A stretch of DNA of 64,000 nt from Diadema setosum. Lineage: Eukaryota > Echinodermata > Echinoidea > Diadematoida > Diadematidae. Each line of letters starts with the position of its first letter. The first letter of the stretch is position 1. Under the pieces are notes generated by a model, which saw only the letters and a program-made list of their open reading frames with translations, did no database searches and was not told the DNA's origin. Positions 46,251 to 58,509 of the stretch are shown here, in pieces. The stretch lies in the NCBI GenBank assembly GCA_033980235.1, contig CM067077.1, positions 1,299,501 to 1,363,500 of the forward strand, read 5' to 3'. Made by a program: the position numbers and the translations under genes.

Positions 46251-48629
46251 TAGGAGATTTATTCCATTCTAGCATTTTACTGCTTATTTTCCTCTCAAGA
46301 AACCGAATCAGGAAGCTGCCAGCAGCGTTTGTCGTGTACAATAATACGCCACGACACGAAAAGATACATAACAAACCAGAACAGAAAGGTCATTGTATCG
46401 GGCGGCAAGTATTGAGTCACATAAAGAATTCTTATTATACTCACATTGGATACAAATAGTTTGTCAACTCACATGACTTCAGGAAGAATTATCTTTAGAG
46501 TATAATCAATGTATATTAATTTAGTGTACAGTAATAACAGTACAGTAATCTTTAGAGTAATGAGTATGGGAAATATAGGAGATAATTTAGAGACAAAATT
46601 TACCGACAGTAATGTGTTATTTTTTTTCTTGCGTTGAATATTCAGACCTTGACTGCATAAACGCAAAGAAGATTAACAATCTCGAACCTTCCGGCGTGGT
46701 CCCTTTTTATTTCTTCCGTTCATTTTTGCTTTTTGTAAATGATACCATATACGGTTTAAGGGTGGTTTATTTTCGGTTAAGATGCGGTTTCAGGTTTCCA
46801 AAGATTTTTTTTTTTTTTTTTTAATTTGAAAGACCATTTACTTCTCAGAGAATTTTTTTAATTTTTTTATATGTAGACGTTTATTTGATAAGAGTGGTTT
46901 TGAAATGGGTTAGATCAAAGATCCTACAATACATAAAGACGGCCAACTCTCGGTCGAAAAGTGAAAAGCTACCGAGGAGTACGCCAACTAGCGTTGAGCG
47001 GGTAAAGTTTCCAGGTAAGCGATACTTTCCCTGTATGTTTGTGTGAGAACAAATTAGACAGGCTAATACCAGGGATGCCAAGTTAAAAAAAAAAAAAAAA
47101 TATGAGTGAAATTTTCATAACTCGGCATCTCGGCATTCGAATGTGCGCGCGCGCGAGGGTGTGGGAGGGCTCCCCCCCCCTGGCCTCCCACGGTAGGGAG
47201 CTTTTTCAATTTTTAGCTCTTACTTTTTTTACTTATTTACTTATTTTAAAAGACAAAAGGGAAATATACCTTCAATTGCAACTACCACTTTAATCTTTTG
47301 AGGTATGCTCATAATTATAGGCCCAAGTTGCAGACTTCGCCCGATGCGTGAGAAAAATGGGTGCCATGCGTGAGATCGTGAGATGGCCCCTGTGAGGCTT
47401 GGTAGCTTTGTAATACAAGAAAAAGAATCACGAGTAAATCTATGAATTGGTGCAATGTATTAAACTTCACCAACAGCTATATCAAACCATCAACAGCTTG
47501 AGGTTTATCATTATTTCGATTTCCAAAAGATACAGGAAACTAAGTAATGTGTTTCATCATCCAAGTTAGATGCAGATTTCTAGATCTATTAAACGCAAGG
47601 ATGGCGCGATGGTGCCAGGATAAGTAGCAAGATGAAGCCACCCTTTTGTCTTTATATTCAAGCAATACTATGTTCCCTTTAGTACTAATTGCCACCAATA
47701 TTAAATGTTCTCTTTTACATGGCCTACCATTTTTACAACCCCACCAAAAATAAAATAAAATAAAATAAAGAGATTTTGCATGTTAATATTTGGAGAGTTT
47801 TATTGCAAAATGAGCTAAGATCCATTCTTAACCTTTCAAAGTCCAGTATCAGATAGAGCAAAATGAAGCCTTTTCCATTAAACTTGACTTGTAAGATAAC
47901 AACGAATATTCTAGAAATTATGATAAAAAACATGTATTTTGTTTTCTTAGCAGCTTTAGTCACAAATATCACAAGAATGGAATTAGCTCGTTTTGAGATA
48001 AAAGTCTTCATTTCTTTTTTTTTTAATTGTTGTTAAACATTGTCTTATCAAAGTCCTATTTGTTTTAACTGTCCGCACAACCGGGAACTGGGTAACAATA
48101 TGTCAACTAGAAAGGGGTTTGTATTTCAGATAATTTTAATATTTTAGATTTTACCGTGTTTGCCATTTGATTCCGCCCAACCTAGAGTCTATGTATCGAA
48201 TTACACTAAAAGTCCAAAGTTGTTCTGTCATACAAACATTCAAAATTTAAATGTGTGAAAAGACAGTGAGAGAATGTCCATGTACATCGCGAATTTTTAG
48301 TAACAGCGTTGCACATCAGGAAAACTTCTTCTGCTGGTTAAGCCTGCCGCCTTCCATAAGCTAAAAGCTAAAGTTTCATGCAGACGGAATTAGGACCCGT
48401 TCGTAATTTCAACATCGTGGTATAGGCATACTGATCTAACGTTAGGCCTGGAATGTTAGGGATTTCTTGTTATATCTCGACAATATTACCATTGTAATAA
48501 GTTAGACTTTCAAACAGCAATAGCCCTACTTAATTATGCTCTCTGGCCATCTAATATTAACCTAATCACCTTTTTATGTGCTGTGTGAAATAAGCAATGG
48601 AGCAAAGGTGGAGGGATAAATGTGGAAAA
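46251..48629. other. No gene seen; part of it is duplicated near 55 kb
   Basis: 47790-48010 resembles 55030-55260 in the same orientation (AACAACGAATATTCTAGAAATTATGAT against ATAACAAGGAATATTCTAGAAGTTATGAT, with flanking matches). A T run lies at 46806-46822, an A run at 47084-47100 and an alternating GCGCGCGCGC near 47141. No exon could be supported, although the missing exon of the minus-strand gene may be here. Confidence 0.3.
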
Positions 48630-49130
48630 GTAGGACGTACTTGAGTCTTGCCTACAACAAGTCAATTCTAAAGTATATGTTTTACGTAGACCTATAACTT
48701 TTGTAGTAATATTGTCAGTTGTAACTGCTTCCATTGTAAAACTTTCATGTATAGTCACTTAAGTGTACATTTCAGAGAAAAAAAATTCTTTGTCATCTAA
48801 GAATGTGCACAATTTCTGTTCCATAAACTCTACAACTCTTTGGAATTAGTGAGTCAAACAGTATAGTTCACAAAAGTAAAAGTAGGACGTACTTAAGTCT
48901 TGCCTAGAACAAGTCAATTCTAAAGTATATGTTTTACGTAGACCTATACCTTTAGTAGTAATATTGTCAGTTGTAACTGCTTCCATTGTAAAGGTTTCAC
49001 GTATAGTCACTTCAGTGTACATTTCAGAGAAAAAAAAATGTGTTTGTCATCTAGGAATGTGCACAATATCTGTTTCCATAAACTCTACAACTCTTTGGAA
49101 TTAGTGAGTCAAACAGTATAATTCACAAAA
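48630..49130. repeat. Tandem duplication, two ~252-bp copies
   Basis: 48630-48881 and 48882-49130 share TAGGACGTACTT through TTGGAATTAGTGAGTCAAAC, with about one difference per 20 bases. Confidence 0.8.
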
Positions 49131-49692
49131 GATGTGAATGTTTTACTTCCAAAGGTGCACAAAAGGTACGTATTTGACTTCTTAATCAATTTCCATTAGT
49201 GCATATCTAGCGTCTAAAATTATTGTTTCTTTTACCCGCTCAACGCTACCGCGGGCGCCAGTCACTTCCGTTTCACCAGCGGCCGTGTAAAATCTGGCGA
49301 GTTGATCATTTTACATAAAGTAGGATCTTTGCTGAGATATCAGAAACAAAGCAATCTCCATGAAGACGGGACCCAGCTTTTATTAGCATCCTTTTTTTTT
49401 TGCCTCCACCCAGGGAGGTGAGAGGAAACCACCTCCCTGCTCCACCACGAAGTGTCGCTGGAGGCATTGTGTTTTCGGGTTGTCCATCTTTCCGTACGTT
49501 CTTCCTTCCGTCCGCCCTTCCGTACGTAATCAATTTTGTGGACAGCGTAACTAAATAAACCGTTTGAGGTATCCTGATAAAACTCACGGGTTAAAGGTCA
49601 AGATCAACTCTTAAAAATATCAATATTTTCTTTATATATATGCAATGCCAGCAAGATTTTTCTTGAAATTTAGTGTATACATAATAATTATA

Positions 49693-49800
49693 CAGTCAAC
49701 CTGTCTATAGCTGCCATCCACGGGAAACGAAAAAATAACCGTGAAAGACAGATTGCCGCTATAGACAAGTGCCTGGTAGCTATGACAGGTTATTCAACTT
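49693..49800. mobile_element. Small MITE, CAGTCAACCTGTC family
   Basis: Left CAGTCAACCTGTCTATAGCT; right part reads AGCTATGACAGGTTATTCAA, an imperfect inverse. Preceded by TA. Only about 110 bp. Confidence 0.45.
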
Positions 49801-49841
49801 TGTGTACATGTATCACCGTTGTATACATCAATGAGAACGCC

Positions 49842-51001
49842 GTGTCACACCTTTCCGGGCAAGCCTTGAGTGCTACTTGCGAAGGACAATTTTTACTACC
49901 CGGAGGTCCCCGCAGGTAACCCGCACATGACAGTTCCCAGCACGTATCTCACCCGTAGTCACCCGGAGGTGCGCACGCAAATCTTTTTACCCGCAACCAT
50001 GTTAAGGGTCGGTCACACCTTTCCGGGCAAGCTACGCGGGCTCGTTGCCTGTAGGGATTTTCCAGCATACCGGACAATTTCTGAGGGCGGACAAGGATTT
50101 GGGCAAGTCAGTGCATGTGTCTTATACTTGCTGGACGCGTCCTACTCTGTAAACCCCATTCAAGCTCACACTTCTCCTGTCATTGCAAAGGCAAGGATAA
50201 GTTTTTAGATAAGCATGGGGAATGACCTTAACCTGGAGTTTTACTTACTGTGTGACCTGCGTACCAGTCGCGTGGGCGCCGACAACTCAGTGACGGAATT
50301 CCTCTGAAGGAATGGCAAAAGTCCTACGGAATGTCATTATCTTGGCTGCATACGGGGACTGCGAAGTACCTGCGTGGGAGTTGCCTGCGAAGTGCTGCCG
50401 CTAAGGGCCTCCTACTGGCGTTCTGCGTGGACCTCTCCGGGCATCCCCGCGACTCACCCAGAAAACAAAAGTTTTGGTCATGCTCAAAACTTAGTTGCGG
50501 TTAAATCGGACTCGGGGCAACATCCTTGCAACTACAGGCGAGATACGCGCTAGGTATTGTCAGGTGCTGACCAACTGTGGAGAGGTTCGAGTAGTAGATT
50601 ATTTTGTTTCCCCGCAAGTCAAGCCGCAAAACTTCCCCGGATACGGTGTGACAAGGCCTTGAGCATGCTCAAAACTGAGTCAGTCGTGGGGGTTCGCTCG
50701 CAGAGATACAAGCAGAGCACCAGTGCATAGGAGACCCTTACAGGCAGCACCTCGCAGGCAACTCCAACGCAGGTACTTCTCAGTACCCATAAGTTGCTCG
50801 TAACAGAAAACGGATCGGTTTCAAAGCTCTCACACAGGTCACACAATGCACTTAAGTAGAAGCTAAGTAGCACGCGTGTAATAGGTAAGACACAAGTACG
50901 AAACTCGCAAACATTCTTGTCCGCCCGCGGAAAATCTCCTGCGCGCCGGAAAATCCCTCCTCATAACAAGCCCGCATAACTTGCCCGGTAAGGTGTGACA
51001 C
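49842..51001. mobile_element. CACACCTTTCCGGGCAAG TIR element, copy 2
   Basis: The left end is GTGTCACACCTTTCCGGGCA and the right end TGCCCGGTAAGGTGTGACAC. A second left-type end lies inside at 50013. It is similar over most of its length to 19256-20017 but longer, with a ~400-bp extra segment. Target duplication not clear. Confidence 0.65.
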
Positions 51002-51290
51002 AGCCTTCATCCCCACGCGCGTTTCATGCATTGAACAATTCGGTGTTAAATTGTTGCACAGTAGCATGCGTACCGTCGTTTAACACTAGTGCGGTATTGT
51101 GACTAACATTAACTGAATGAGTGTTGAATTCTTCTGTGTCGATCACTGAACGTTGCCCAGGAATGACTGGCACGGCTACAAAGCAGAACAACTTCGTGGA
51201 AGTTACTCAATGCATAAACTTAAAAAAAAAAAAAAAACGGTCGGAAGTTCAGTATAAATCCTCAAATAGACAAATAATTGAAGACGTGAA

Positions 51291-52465
51291 TATGAGAATG
51301 ACCCAAGTCCACTGAATTTTTGGCCAAATTCAGTTTGAAATAGAAAATTGTAGCTTATGCATGGACTCATCTTGTGTATAAATGATAAATTCTAATTACC
51401 CCTGGAAGTGTCTGAAATGAATGAGTTAAATCTTATATGAATGTAAGGATGAAGGACTTGGGTCATTTTTACATTCCTATTATAGCGCCTTCTCTCATCC
51501 TTCTCTCATCTCTATAGCAGAATATCATGTAGGCCTATATGATTCAAAGAACGACCCAAGTCCATCAAACAAAATGGCCTCTCCACAATTAGTGTAAATG
51601 TTAATTGTCATAATAATATATGTGACCGTGCACTGTCCACAAAACGAACATAAAGTCGCACACACTGACTTTGCGTGAGGACTGAAAATAAGTGAAATGG
51701 GTCAACCTAGCCGATCTTGACTTTTTCATATTTTCTGAAAGAACAGGTCTTCTTTTACATTAAGCTAAAATTTGGTATCATAAAACGGGCGAACGAAAAG
51801 TGAGGTTTTTAGCAGTTTATCTCGAACATATTTGGTAGAATAGTATGATTAGGTGTGTCTTTAGAGTCCCTTTTTCATATCTGAAGAACCTTGTACACAC
51901 TCTTCACTTTCAACTCTAATAACTTTTGAAAGGATAGTGCTACTGCTTTGAAAGTTATTATTAATTATGGACAGTATGTGTTAATGAGGCATGTATAATT
52001 TCAGTTTATCTGACAATCCCTTCATTGTTGTAACTCTGGTGGTTTACTTTCTGTTTTTTTTTTTTTGTCCCATTCATCGCACAGCCAGCACGGTTTGGTA
52101 AAGATTAAGCGCTTGAATAGACACTGTACTTCAGAGTCTCTTTCTCAGTTCACACTTTTCCTGAGTGTCTCCTTTCTTTCCAATATTTAGATAGGTTAGA
52201 AGAATCCATTTGATTTGAGTTATACATCATTTTAAAGCTTAAAGTCTGCTCTGTCAGAATATGGTCTAAACTAAAAATTCATGTCTGGCGAATTTTTGTT
52301 TGTTTTGTGGTGCAGGGTCACATAGGTCCTAAGTTGTATATTCAATGTTGCCTTCCCATCACAGTTCAATAGAATCTTTTTGGACAAATAAAAAAGATAT
52401 GAAGTTTTTAAAGTTTACTCGAAATGGTCTTCCATGGACTTGGGTCGTTCTTATATTCAGATATT
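51291..52465. mobile_element. GACCCAAGTCC TIR element, copy 2, interrupted by MITE-A
   Basis: The ends are GAATATGAGAATGACCCAAG and CTTGGGTCGTTCTTATATTC. The sequence is the reverse complement of 25588-26092 with substitutions. MITE-A has inserted at the place corresponding to the AACATTATATTATTATGAC of copy 1. Confidence 0.7.
51622..52321 (-). mobile_element. MITE-A copy (700 bp)
   Basis: GTGACCGTGCACTG...GGTGCAGGGTCAC. Flanks are ATAT and ATAG. It serves as the uninterrupted reference for the split copy at 26144-39960. Confidence 0.8.
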
Positions 52466-52875
52466 GAATTGATTTCTTAGAAAAAGTAACCATTTAACAT
52501 CCAACGAACCCTAGTTCCAGGAATGTGAACATTCAACACATTTTGACAAACATGTCATAATAATATCTTATCAATTGTATAAAACTATCATCACACATTG
52601 TCAAGACGTTTTTAAACATAGACCTATTGGGAAAACCATGCATCATGGCGGAGGCATACCTGTCGCCATGGCGACATGTTAAGTTCTTTCTGTTTTTGAA
52701 TATAATGAGCCATTTCAAAACCGATTTTCATAAATAAACGTGGAATTCCCCTTAGAACTGCATTACTTTCAAAATTTCATGAAGGGGTTTTAAGTATCTC
52801 GCAAAATGTTAAAAACTGAATCTATATCTCAACAATTATTCTACCATCCCTTTGATAAAATTCCATGTGTATATG

Positions 52876-53015
52876 TGACCCAGGGCCTGCACAACAAAAC
52901 CAACAAAAAGTGGCCTTGCATGGATTTTTAGTTAAGGGCCAATTCTGAAATAGCAGACTCTAAGCCTTAAAATGATGTATAACTCAAATAAAATGGATTT
53001 TCCTAACCTAATACT
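52876..53015 (+). mobile_element. MITE-A left-end fragment
   Basis: GTGACCCAGGGCCTGCACAA through AAAATGGATTTTCCTAACCT matches the first 140 bp of the family, then similarity stops. Confidence 0.6.
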
Positions 53016-53192
53016 TTCCAATCAACGTATTACATTCATTGTTTGCTACTCATGCATTGTTATTTTAAATTCTGGTATGTGAAGACTGTTGTATAATAAA
53101 ATTAGGTTCTACGTTCTTTTGTACAGAACCGAGTTACTTTGAAAATATACTTACACAAGTGCATATTTTTTTTTTTTAATGGAATGGTGTAA

Positions 53193-53442
53193 AAGATCCT
53201 GGACTTGGATTACTTTGATACTGAATTATTCATGTTTCGGTTTGATAAGTCTAGCCTTCCGGCTGTGTTTTAACCGATGTTCGTTGAAGATGCTTTTACA
53301 CATTCTCATCATACAGGAAAAACAGATTCTTTTTATCTCTTTCCTGAAAATAACTTTCACAGGATTTGATTCTTTGAATGATCTGGACAGAGAAGTAATT
53401 CCATCATCGTCCGGCAATTCTCTTAACCATTATTTGAAATAA
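53193..53442 (+). mobile_element. LINE fragment, decayed C-terminus of reverse transcriptase ORF
   Basis: The frame from 53193 reads YFDTELFMFRFDKSSLPAVF, stop (53271), PMFVEDAFTHSHHTGKTDSF, stop; a second frame continues with LDREVIPSSSGNSLNHYLK. This matches the order of motifs at the end of CR1/L2-type ORF2 (FMFxxxxxxLPxxF, then xxHxxxTR, then SLDxxI...SFKxxLK). One in-frame stop and at least one frameshift. Remnant only. Confidence 0.55.
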
Positions 53443-54188
53443 TTATTTTGTTTTAATTGTCCTAAATGTCTTTCTCCTTTATTGCAACTGGTTGACAAAC
53501 TGCCCTATACATCGACATAAATAAGCACTGAACTGATCAGTGTTTTAGTATTAGCCATGATTAAAAAAACAAAACAAAACAAAACACGGTACCAAATCAT
53601 ACTACTTAAACATTGGTCAATTCAGTGCTTATTTACGTCGATGTATAGGGCAATTTACAATAGTTACAAAGATTACAATAGTTACAATAAAAAATATCTC
53701 GACGGAGGAATTTCATGAATTTGAAATGTCTATCTCCTTGTTGAGCAAGTTTCATGGTTTGTATTTTCCTTCATTGCACTTGGACGGACCTCTGGCTTGA
53801 AGAGGGATTCGAGGAAGGTTTTTAATATGGGTAGAGAGACTGTACCTGTGCTGCGCGCCTTTATGACCATGGCGCTATTCTGGGTAATTCAGTGCATTCA
53901 TTATGGACATTCAATAAATTTTATCCTAGAACTTAAGCATTTATACAACTTCATAATTTGTCGTTCTCTACACTTGTAATTTTCATGTTTGATCTCAGGC
54001 ATGAACGTCTGTTAATCTACGCATCGAATTTGATAAAGTACGTGTGTGTGTTGAGTCTGTGTCCTTGTTTGTGTACATACATGTTAATGGGACACACGTA
54101 CAGATAGATGAGTTTCAGTCATAGTATGTATACATCTGTATGTACACCCACGTACACTATTAACTACTCAAATACAACTGCATCTTAC
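53443..54188. other. No gene seen; short inverted repeat
   Basis: GCCCTATACATCGACATAAATAAGCACTGAA (about 53502-53532) is echoed inverted at about 53622-53652, giving a ~30-bp stem around ~90 bp. It may be a tiny MITE. This is the intron just 3' of the death-domain exon in minus sense. Confidence 0.35.
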
Positions 54189-55332
54189 CGAACTCCTTCG
54201 TCAACCTTTCTGTAGACACCGCCCAATTCTGCCCCCTGTAGAGCTACCTTGAGGTCGGCTTTGCTTCTCTCTTTTGCGTCTAACCAGGTGTGGAGGACAT
54301 TGGAGAGGGCCTGGGCGTAGTCCTTGTGGAACTGTTCCAGTATCTGTTGTGCCTGGTTATATTCAACCCCCAGCATGGAGCACAGGTCTGTATATTTTCC
54401 CGGCAGTACAAGACGGACTAGTCTTCTGATATGAGCAGCTGTGACGCTGTCAGCATCTGTGAATTGAGAAAATTTGATTGTGAGTCTTTGGCCATTGTAT
54501 ACTGCAGAAAAATCAGCAAAACGCCATTTTTCCAGCCAAATGAAAGAGCTATTGACAAACCTCTTTCAGAGTGCAGGGGAGAGGGATACTATTAAACACT
54601 ATAGGAATGAACTAATTAAAAGAATGCATGTGTACTGTGTGTATGTGTGTGTGTGTGTGTGCGTTTTAGAATTCTTTGTTTGAGTTTTTAATCTTTGTTC
54701 TGCAGAAACGTCACAAATTCTTATAGTCTTGGCGACATGGATTATGGATATATCGGGAAACTTCATTCTTAAGCGAAGTACACTGACTGCATGGAAACGA
54801 ACCCGTTATAATCAGTTGGGGGGGGGGGGGGGTTCAATGCAAAATGTTTTGTTCATCGAATTTGTATTGTGTCAGTGACTGACAGATGACATCGACAATT
54901 TTATCCTAGGATTATAGACCGTAACCTCCATCGTCGGGCACTGTCTTCCCCATATGAAAAAAAAAAAAATCCATGCGTTGCCTGCTTCAAATATCTCTTC
55001 CTTTTCTTGAATTACTATGTACATGAAGAATTTTACTGCAAAACGAGGTTTTTTTAAACAGTTCAAAGTATGTCCATCATCAGATAAAACAAAATTAAAT
55101 CTTTCCAGCGTATAATACCTACCTTAACCGTAAAATAACAAGGAATATTCTAGAAGTTATGATTAAGAGTATCCTGTGTTTTTATCATTTTCTTCGGTTT
55201 TTGCCAGCTTTACTCACAAAAATCTCAACTTAACAAGAATGGAATTATTCTGCTTTGCAATAAGACTATTTATATAATATATATATGTATATATATAGTG
55301 TATATATATGCATATATATACATTATATATGT

Positions 55333-55376
<44 letters not shown>

Positions 55377-58300
55377 GTATGTGACCGTGATTATGTATAG
55401 CAGTGTTTATAACTCACTATAGTGTTGTATGATAGTACAGTATAATCATTAAATGAATATAATTTTGAATTTGCGTTTAAGACCTATGGTGATGCACTGT
55501 TTGGTTATTTTAAGAGACGAGTCATTCCATTGTTAAGGTCATATTAATATAATAATATGGTTTTTTTTGCAATTTTTTTTTTTCGAGTACTTGGAATATA
55601 ATTCAGTCTACCGATGGTTTCTTTGAACATAATTTTTTAAGCAGGCTGATATCTAATTTCTGGGTAAAGTTAACACAAATATTGCAACATTAGAAGCACA
55701 CAATTTCTTTTTCCCTTTTTGGATTTCATTCCTACAAGATAACTTCATTTGAGTGGGAGAAATAGTAAGCGTCAAGGGTATTTCGAATAGCACGTTTATG
55801 CTTATACGTTAACATGGATTTTTCTAAGAGTTTTCTCCTTTTTTTTCTCAATTTGCCATGCAAGAATAACTTCAGTTGTAGATATTTTCAAAGCTGTATA
55901 TATAAACATTCAATAAGATATTTGGTAAAAACATGTATTTAGTTTGGTTATAATTCCTGTATTTCTCGATTTCGTATGTATAGTCTATGTGAGACTTCCA
56001 AGACATCAAGTCACTGTTCATATGGAGCCCCAAACGTTGGTATAATATTCTTATAATTAACCGTGGAATTATTGTTGGGTATTAGTTCCAATGAATTATT
56101 ATAAAAATATAATGTATGTGTATGTGTGTGTGTGTGTGTGTTTGTGTGTATGCAGCGGTATTAGTTCCAATGAATTATTTAAAAGAACATATATGTGTGT
56201 GCTTGTGTGTATGATGATTGTGTGTATGCAGCATTGTGTTTGTGTTACGCCATGAAGCGATGTACTCTCCTTGTGTGTGTTATAGAAAGATAAATTTATT
56301 CAATGCTGACAGGGTATTTTACGTTTAATGCATTAAACGGTATTTGGATGTCTGATGTTTTTCAGTTGTGTGGTTTGGAACGATAGGTGCAGAAAAGAAA
56401 ATAATTTATGAAAAATTATGAGAAATAACAGGAAAAGCTGGCAAGATGACTGTTGTAAAGATAAATCTGATATATTAATGCAATAATATAATATGTGACC
56501 CTGCACCTCAAAACAAACAAAAAGTCGCCAGATATGAATTTTTAGTTAAGACCATATTCTGAAAGAACAGACTTTAAGCTTTAAAATGATGTATAACTCA
56601 AATCAAATGGACTCTCCTAACCTATCTAAATATTGGAAAGAAAGCACAAACTCAGGAAAAGTGTGAACTGAGAAAAGAAGCTCTGAAGTACAGTTTCTAT
56701 TCAAGCGATTAATCTTTACCAAACCGTGCTGGCTGTGCGATGAATGGGACAAAAAACAGGAAGTAAACCACCAGAGTAACAACAATGAAGAGATTATCAG
56801 ATTGAACTCAGTGTGTGCGACTTTATGGTCACATATATTGCACGGTCATATAATTAAATTCTCGGATTTATTTTATGATAGCGGCAAAAAATTTTAAAAA
56901 TATACAGATACTTAATTTCTTATCCCAACACCTACTTCAATAATGAATTTATTTCATTTCCTACTTTGAAAAAAAAAAATACCATTGCCGGACAGGAATT
57001 TATGAAATGCAATTTCATTGTTCACTACTGAACATAACAAAGATCGGTTACACACGAGAGAAAATTCGTAACTTAAATCATCATTGTAATGATGATTACA
57101 ATTCGTCTTTAGAATTAGCGGACCTTACACACGCTCTCTCGAAAACTGTGATTAGAATTCGAATTCTCGAGCGAAGGCGTTACGTAATCCTTGGTGACTT
57201 GTCAATCAAAACAACGAGGTTCTATAGCGCGTATTATCTACGGAAGTGCTTGAAAGGTCACGTAAGCTCCGCCCCTCAAAAGATGTTTTGGAGGTCAAGC
57301 ATTACACACGCAAATTTCGCACCGTAATTTGAGTGAAACTCACCGGAATTCACCTCCGGACTAGAATTTGAATTCGTGATTGTGATTACCATTCGTGATT
57401 CTAATTTGCTTCCACACGTGCTAAAAATTCGTCATTAGAATTATCTTTCACTGGAATCATCATTCAAATGACGAATTTTTGACCGTGTGTAACCGCTCTG
57501 AGTTGAAAAGAAACACACACCCTTTTCGTTCCTGCTGTCGTCTGGACTCTCGCTTTGTCCGGCTGTCGATTTTCCGTCAATACCTGGAAAACCTGAAGTA
57601 AAGACACAATTCATGTTGAAACGGGGGACATAAATTAGATGTTTCTATACATCGTATGCATATACATACAATCAAGACCGTGCTTCAAAAAACTGACAAA
57701 AAGTCGCTGGCCCTAATTTTGTGTGAAGACTCAAATTAGGTGAAATCAATATCTGCTCTTAATCTAAACCTATATGTCTGGCGACCTTTTGTGGGCTTTG
57801 TGATGCAGAGTCATCATTAAAAAAAAAAAATTAAATACTCATAAATGAGACATTTTGCTATACAAATACGCTTGTCTTTAAATGCATTTAGGTATGAGTT
57901 CATTAATGAGTCATATATAAATCATCATTATTTTTGTTTTCAATTTAATATTTCCTCTTGATTTAGGAAATTAGACATTAATCCTTCCTGTGTCTCCTAG
58001 TACTTAATAAAATATGGGCGATTAAGAGACAATCCGTTAATTCAGACTGGAAAATCGACGCACATCAATGTAATCGACGATTGTTATTGTAAACACAAAT
58101 TATGTATGTATGACCGGGAACTCATTTATTAATCCATGGTGGATCAAAGTGAGGCAACAAGTCAGATTCTACAAGTTCAGCTCTTGCCTTGCCGTCTGAG
58201 TGCGTGATAAACTATTGTGAGATAACATGAAGTTGCACGGTGTGACACGAGGATGGGGAAACAAATCTATCTTGGTCTAAATATCTTACCAAACTTGGAC

Positions 58301-58509
58301 CTGATCGAGTTCATGTTGATAGCATGTGTTGTGCATTTCAGAAATTCCTTCCCAGCTCCATCCTTGAACTTTTTCTTTTTCTTAGCGCCGCACTTCGGGC
58401 AGGAAAAACACTCGTCGAACGTGATTCTCCTTCCCACTTGAGAGCAAATACTTTCCAGCGTTTTTGTTATGAAAGCCCTCACCTGTATAACGGAGAAGGA
58501 CATTTCGGG
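54189..58509 (-). CDS. Death-domain protein, C-terminal exons (5' part outside or unseen)
   Basis: Three minus-strand exons join in one frame: 58509-58290, 57592-57521 and 54456-54189. Both internal junctions are phase 1 and the donors are GTAAGA, GTGTGT and GTAAGA. Exon a reads VRAFITKTLESICSQ, FDECFSCPKCG, then LKCTTHAIN: a CPxC...CxxH metal-binding-like motif. That layout resembles the C-terminal part of ROCO/COR-type proteins, as inferred from memory of the pattern. Exon b is a hydrophilic linker. Exon c (89 residues) has the hallmarks of a death domain: six-helix spacing, LCSMLGVEYNQAQQILEQF, the Trp in LSNVLHTWLDA, and KADLKVALQGAELGGV. Such proteins act in cytosolic apoptosis or innate-immune signalling through homotypic death-domain contacts. 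The kinase, GTPase or LRR part, if any, would lie 5' and was not seen. Exon c ends in phase 2, so another exon must follow. Confidence 0.6.
54642..54662. repeat. (GT)n microsatellite
   Basis: About ten GT units in the intron upstream of the death-domain exon; a 13-base G run follows at about 54820. Confidence 0.8.
54840..56494. other. Intronic, no exon seen; TA and GT tracts
   Basis: 55030-55260 is similar to 47790-48010. A TA-rich tract spans 55266-55375. GT/TG runs lie at 56112-56150 and 56195-56230, with the short phrase TATTAGTTCCAATGAATTAT repeated at 56082 and 56160. No coding exon recognised in this intron of the death-domain gene. Confidence 0.35.
56495..56832 (+). mobile_element. 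MITE-A copy with internal deletion
   Basis: GTGACCCTGCACCTC... to ...GCGACTTTATGGTCAC, 338 bp. The 3' half is largely deleted after AAGAGATTATCAGATTGAAC. Flanked by ATAT on both sides, a perfect 4-bp duplication. Confidence 0.8.
57045..57495. mobile_element. CGGTTACACACG TIR element
   Basis: The ends are CGGTTACACACGAGAG and GACCGTGTGTAACCG. Inner repeats of AATTCGT / ACGAATT and ATCATTGTAATGATGATT are palindromic. 451 bp, in the intron of the death-domain gene directly beside exon 57592-57521. Confidence 0.65.
57671..57815. mobile_element. Deletion derivative of MITE-A
   Basis: CAAGACCGTGCTTCAAAAAA...GTCGCTGGCC on the left and GTCTGGCGACCTTTTGTGGGC...GAGTCATCA on the right, with ~80 bp between. 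Ends are worn. Confidence 0.45.

Larger units (their letters stand above)
49399..52680. mobile_element. TGCCTCCRCC...GGCGGAGGCA element, copy 2, with three nested layers
   Basis: The left end TTTGCCTCCACCC lies near 49399, with a CCGTCCGCCC stretch. The right end GGCGGAGGCATACCTGTCGC is at 52648-52667, followed by CATGGCGACATG. It is related to 9722-12330. Inside are a small MITE (49693-49800), the CACACC element (49842-51001) and the GACCCAAG element (51291-52465), which itself holds MITE-A (51622-52321). Confidence 0.55.
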
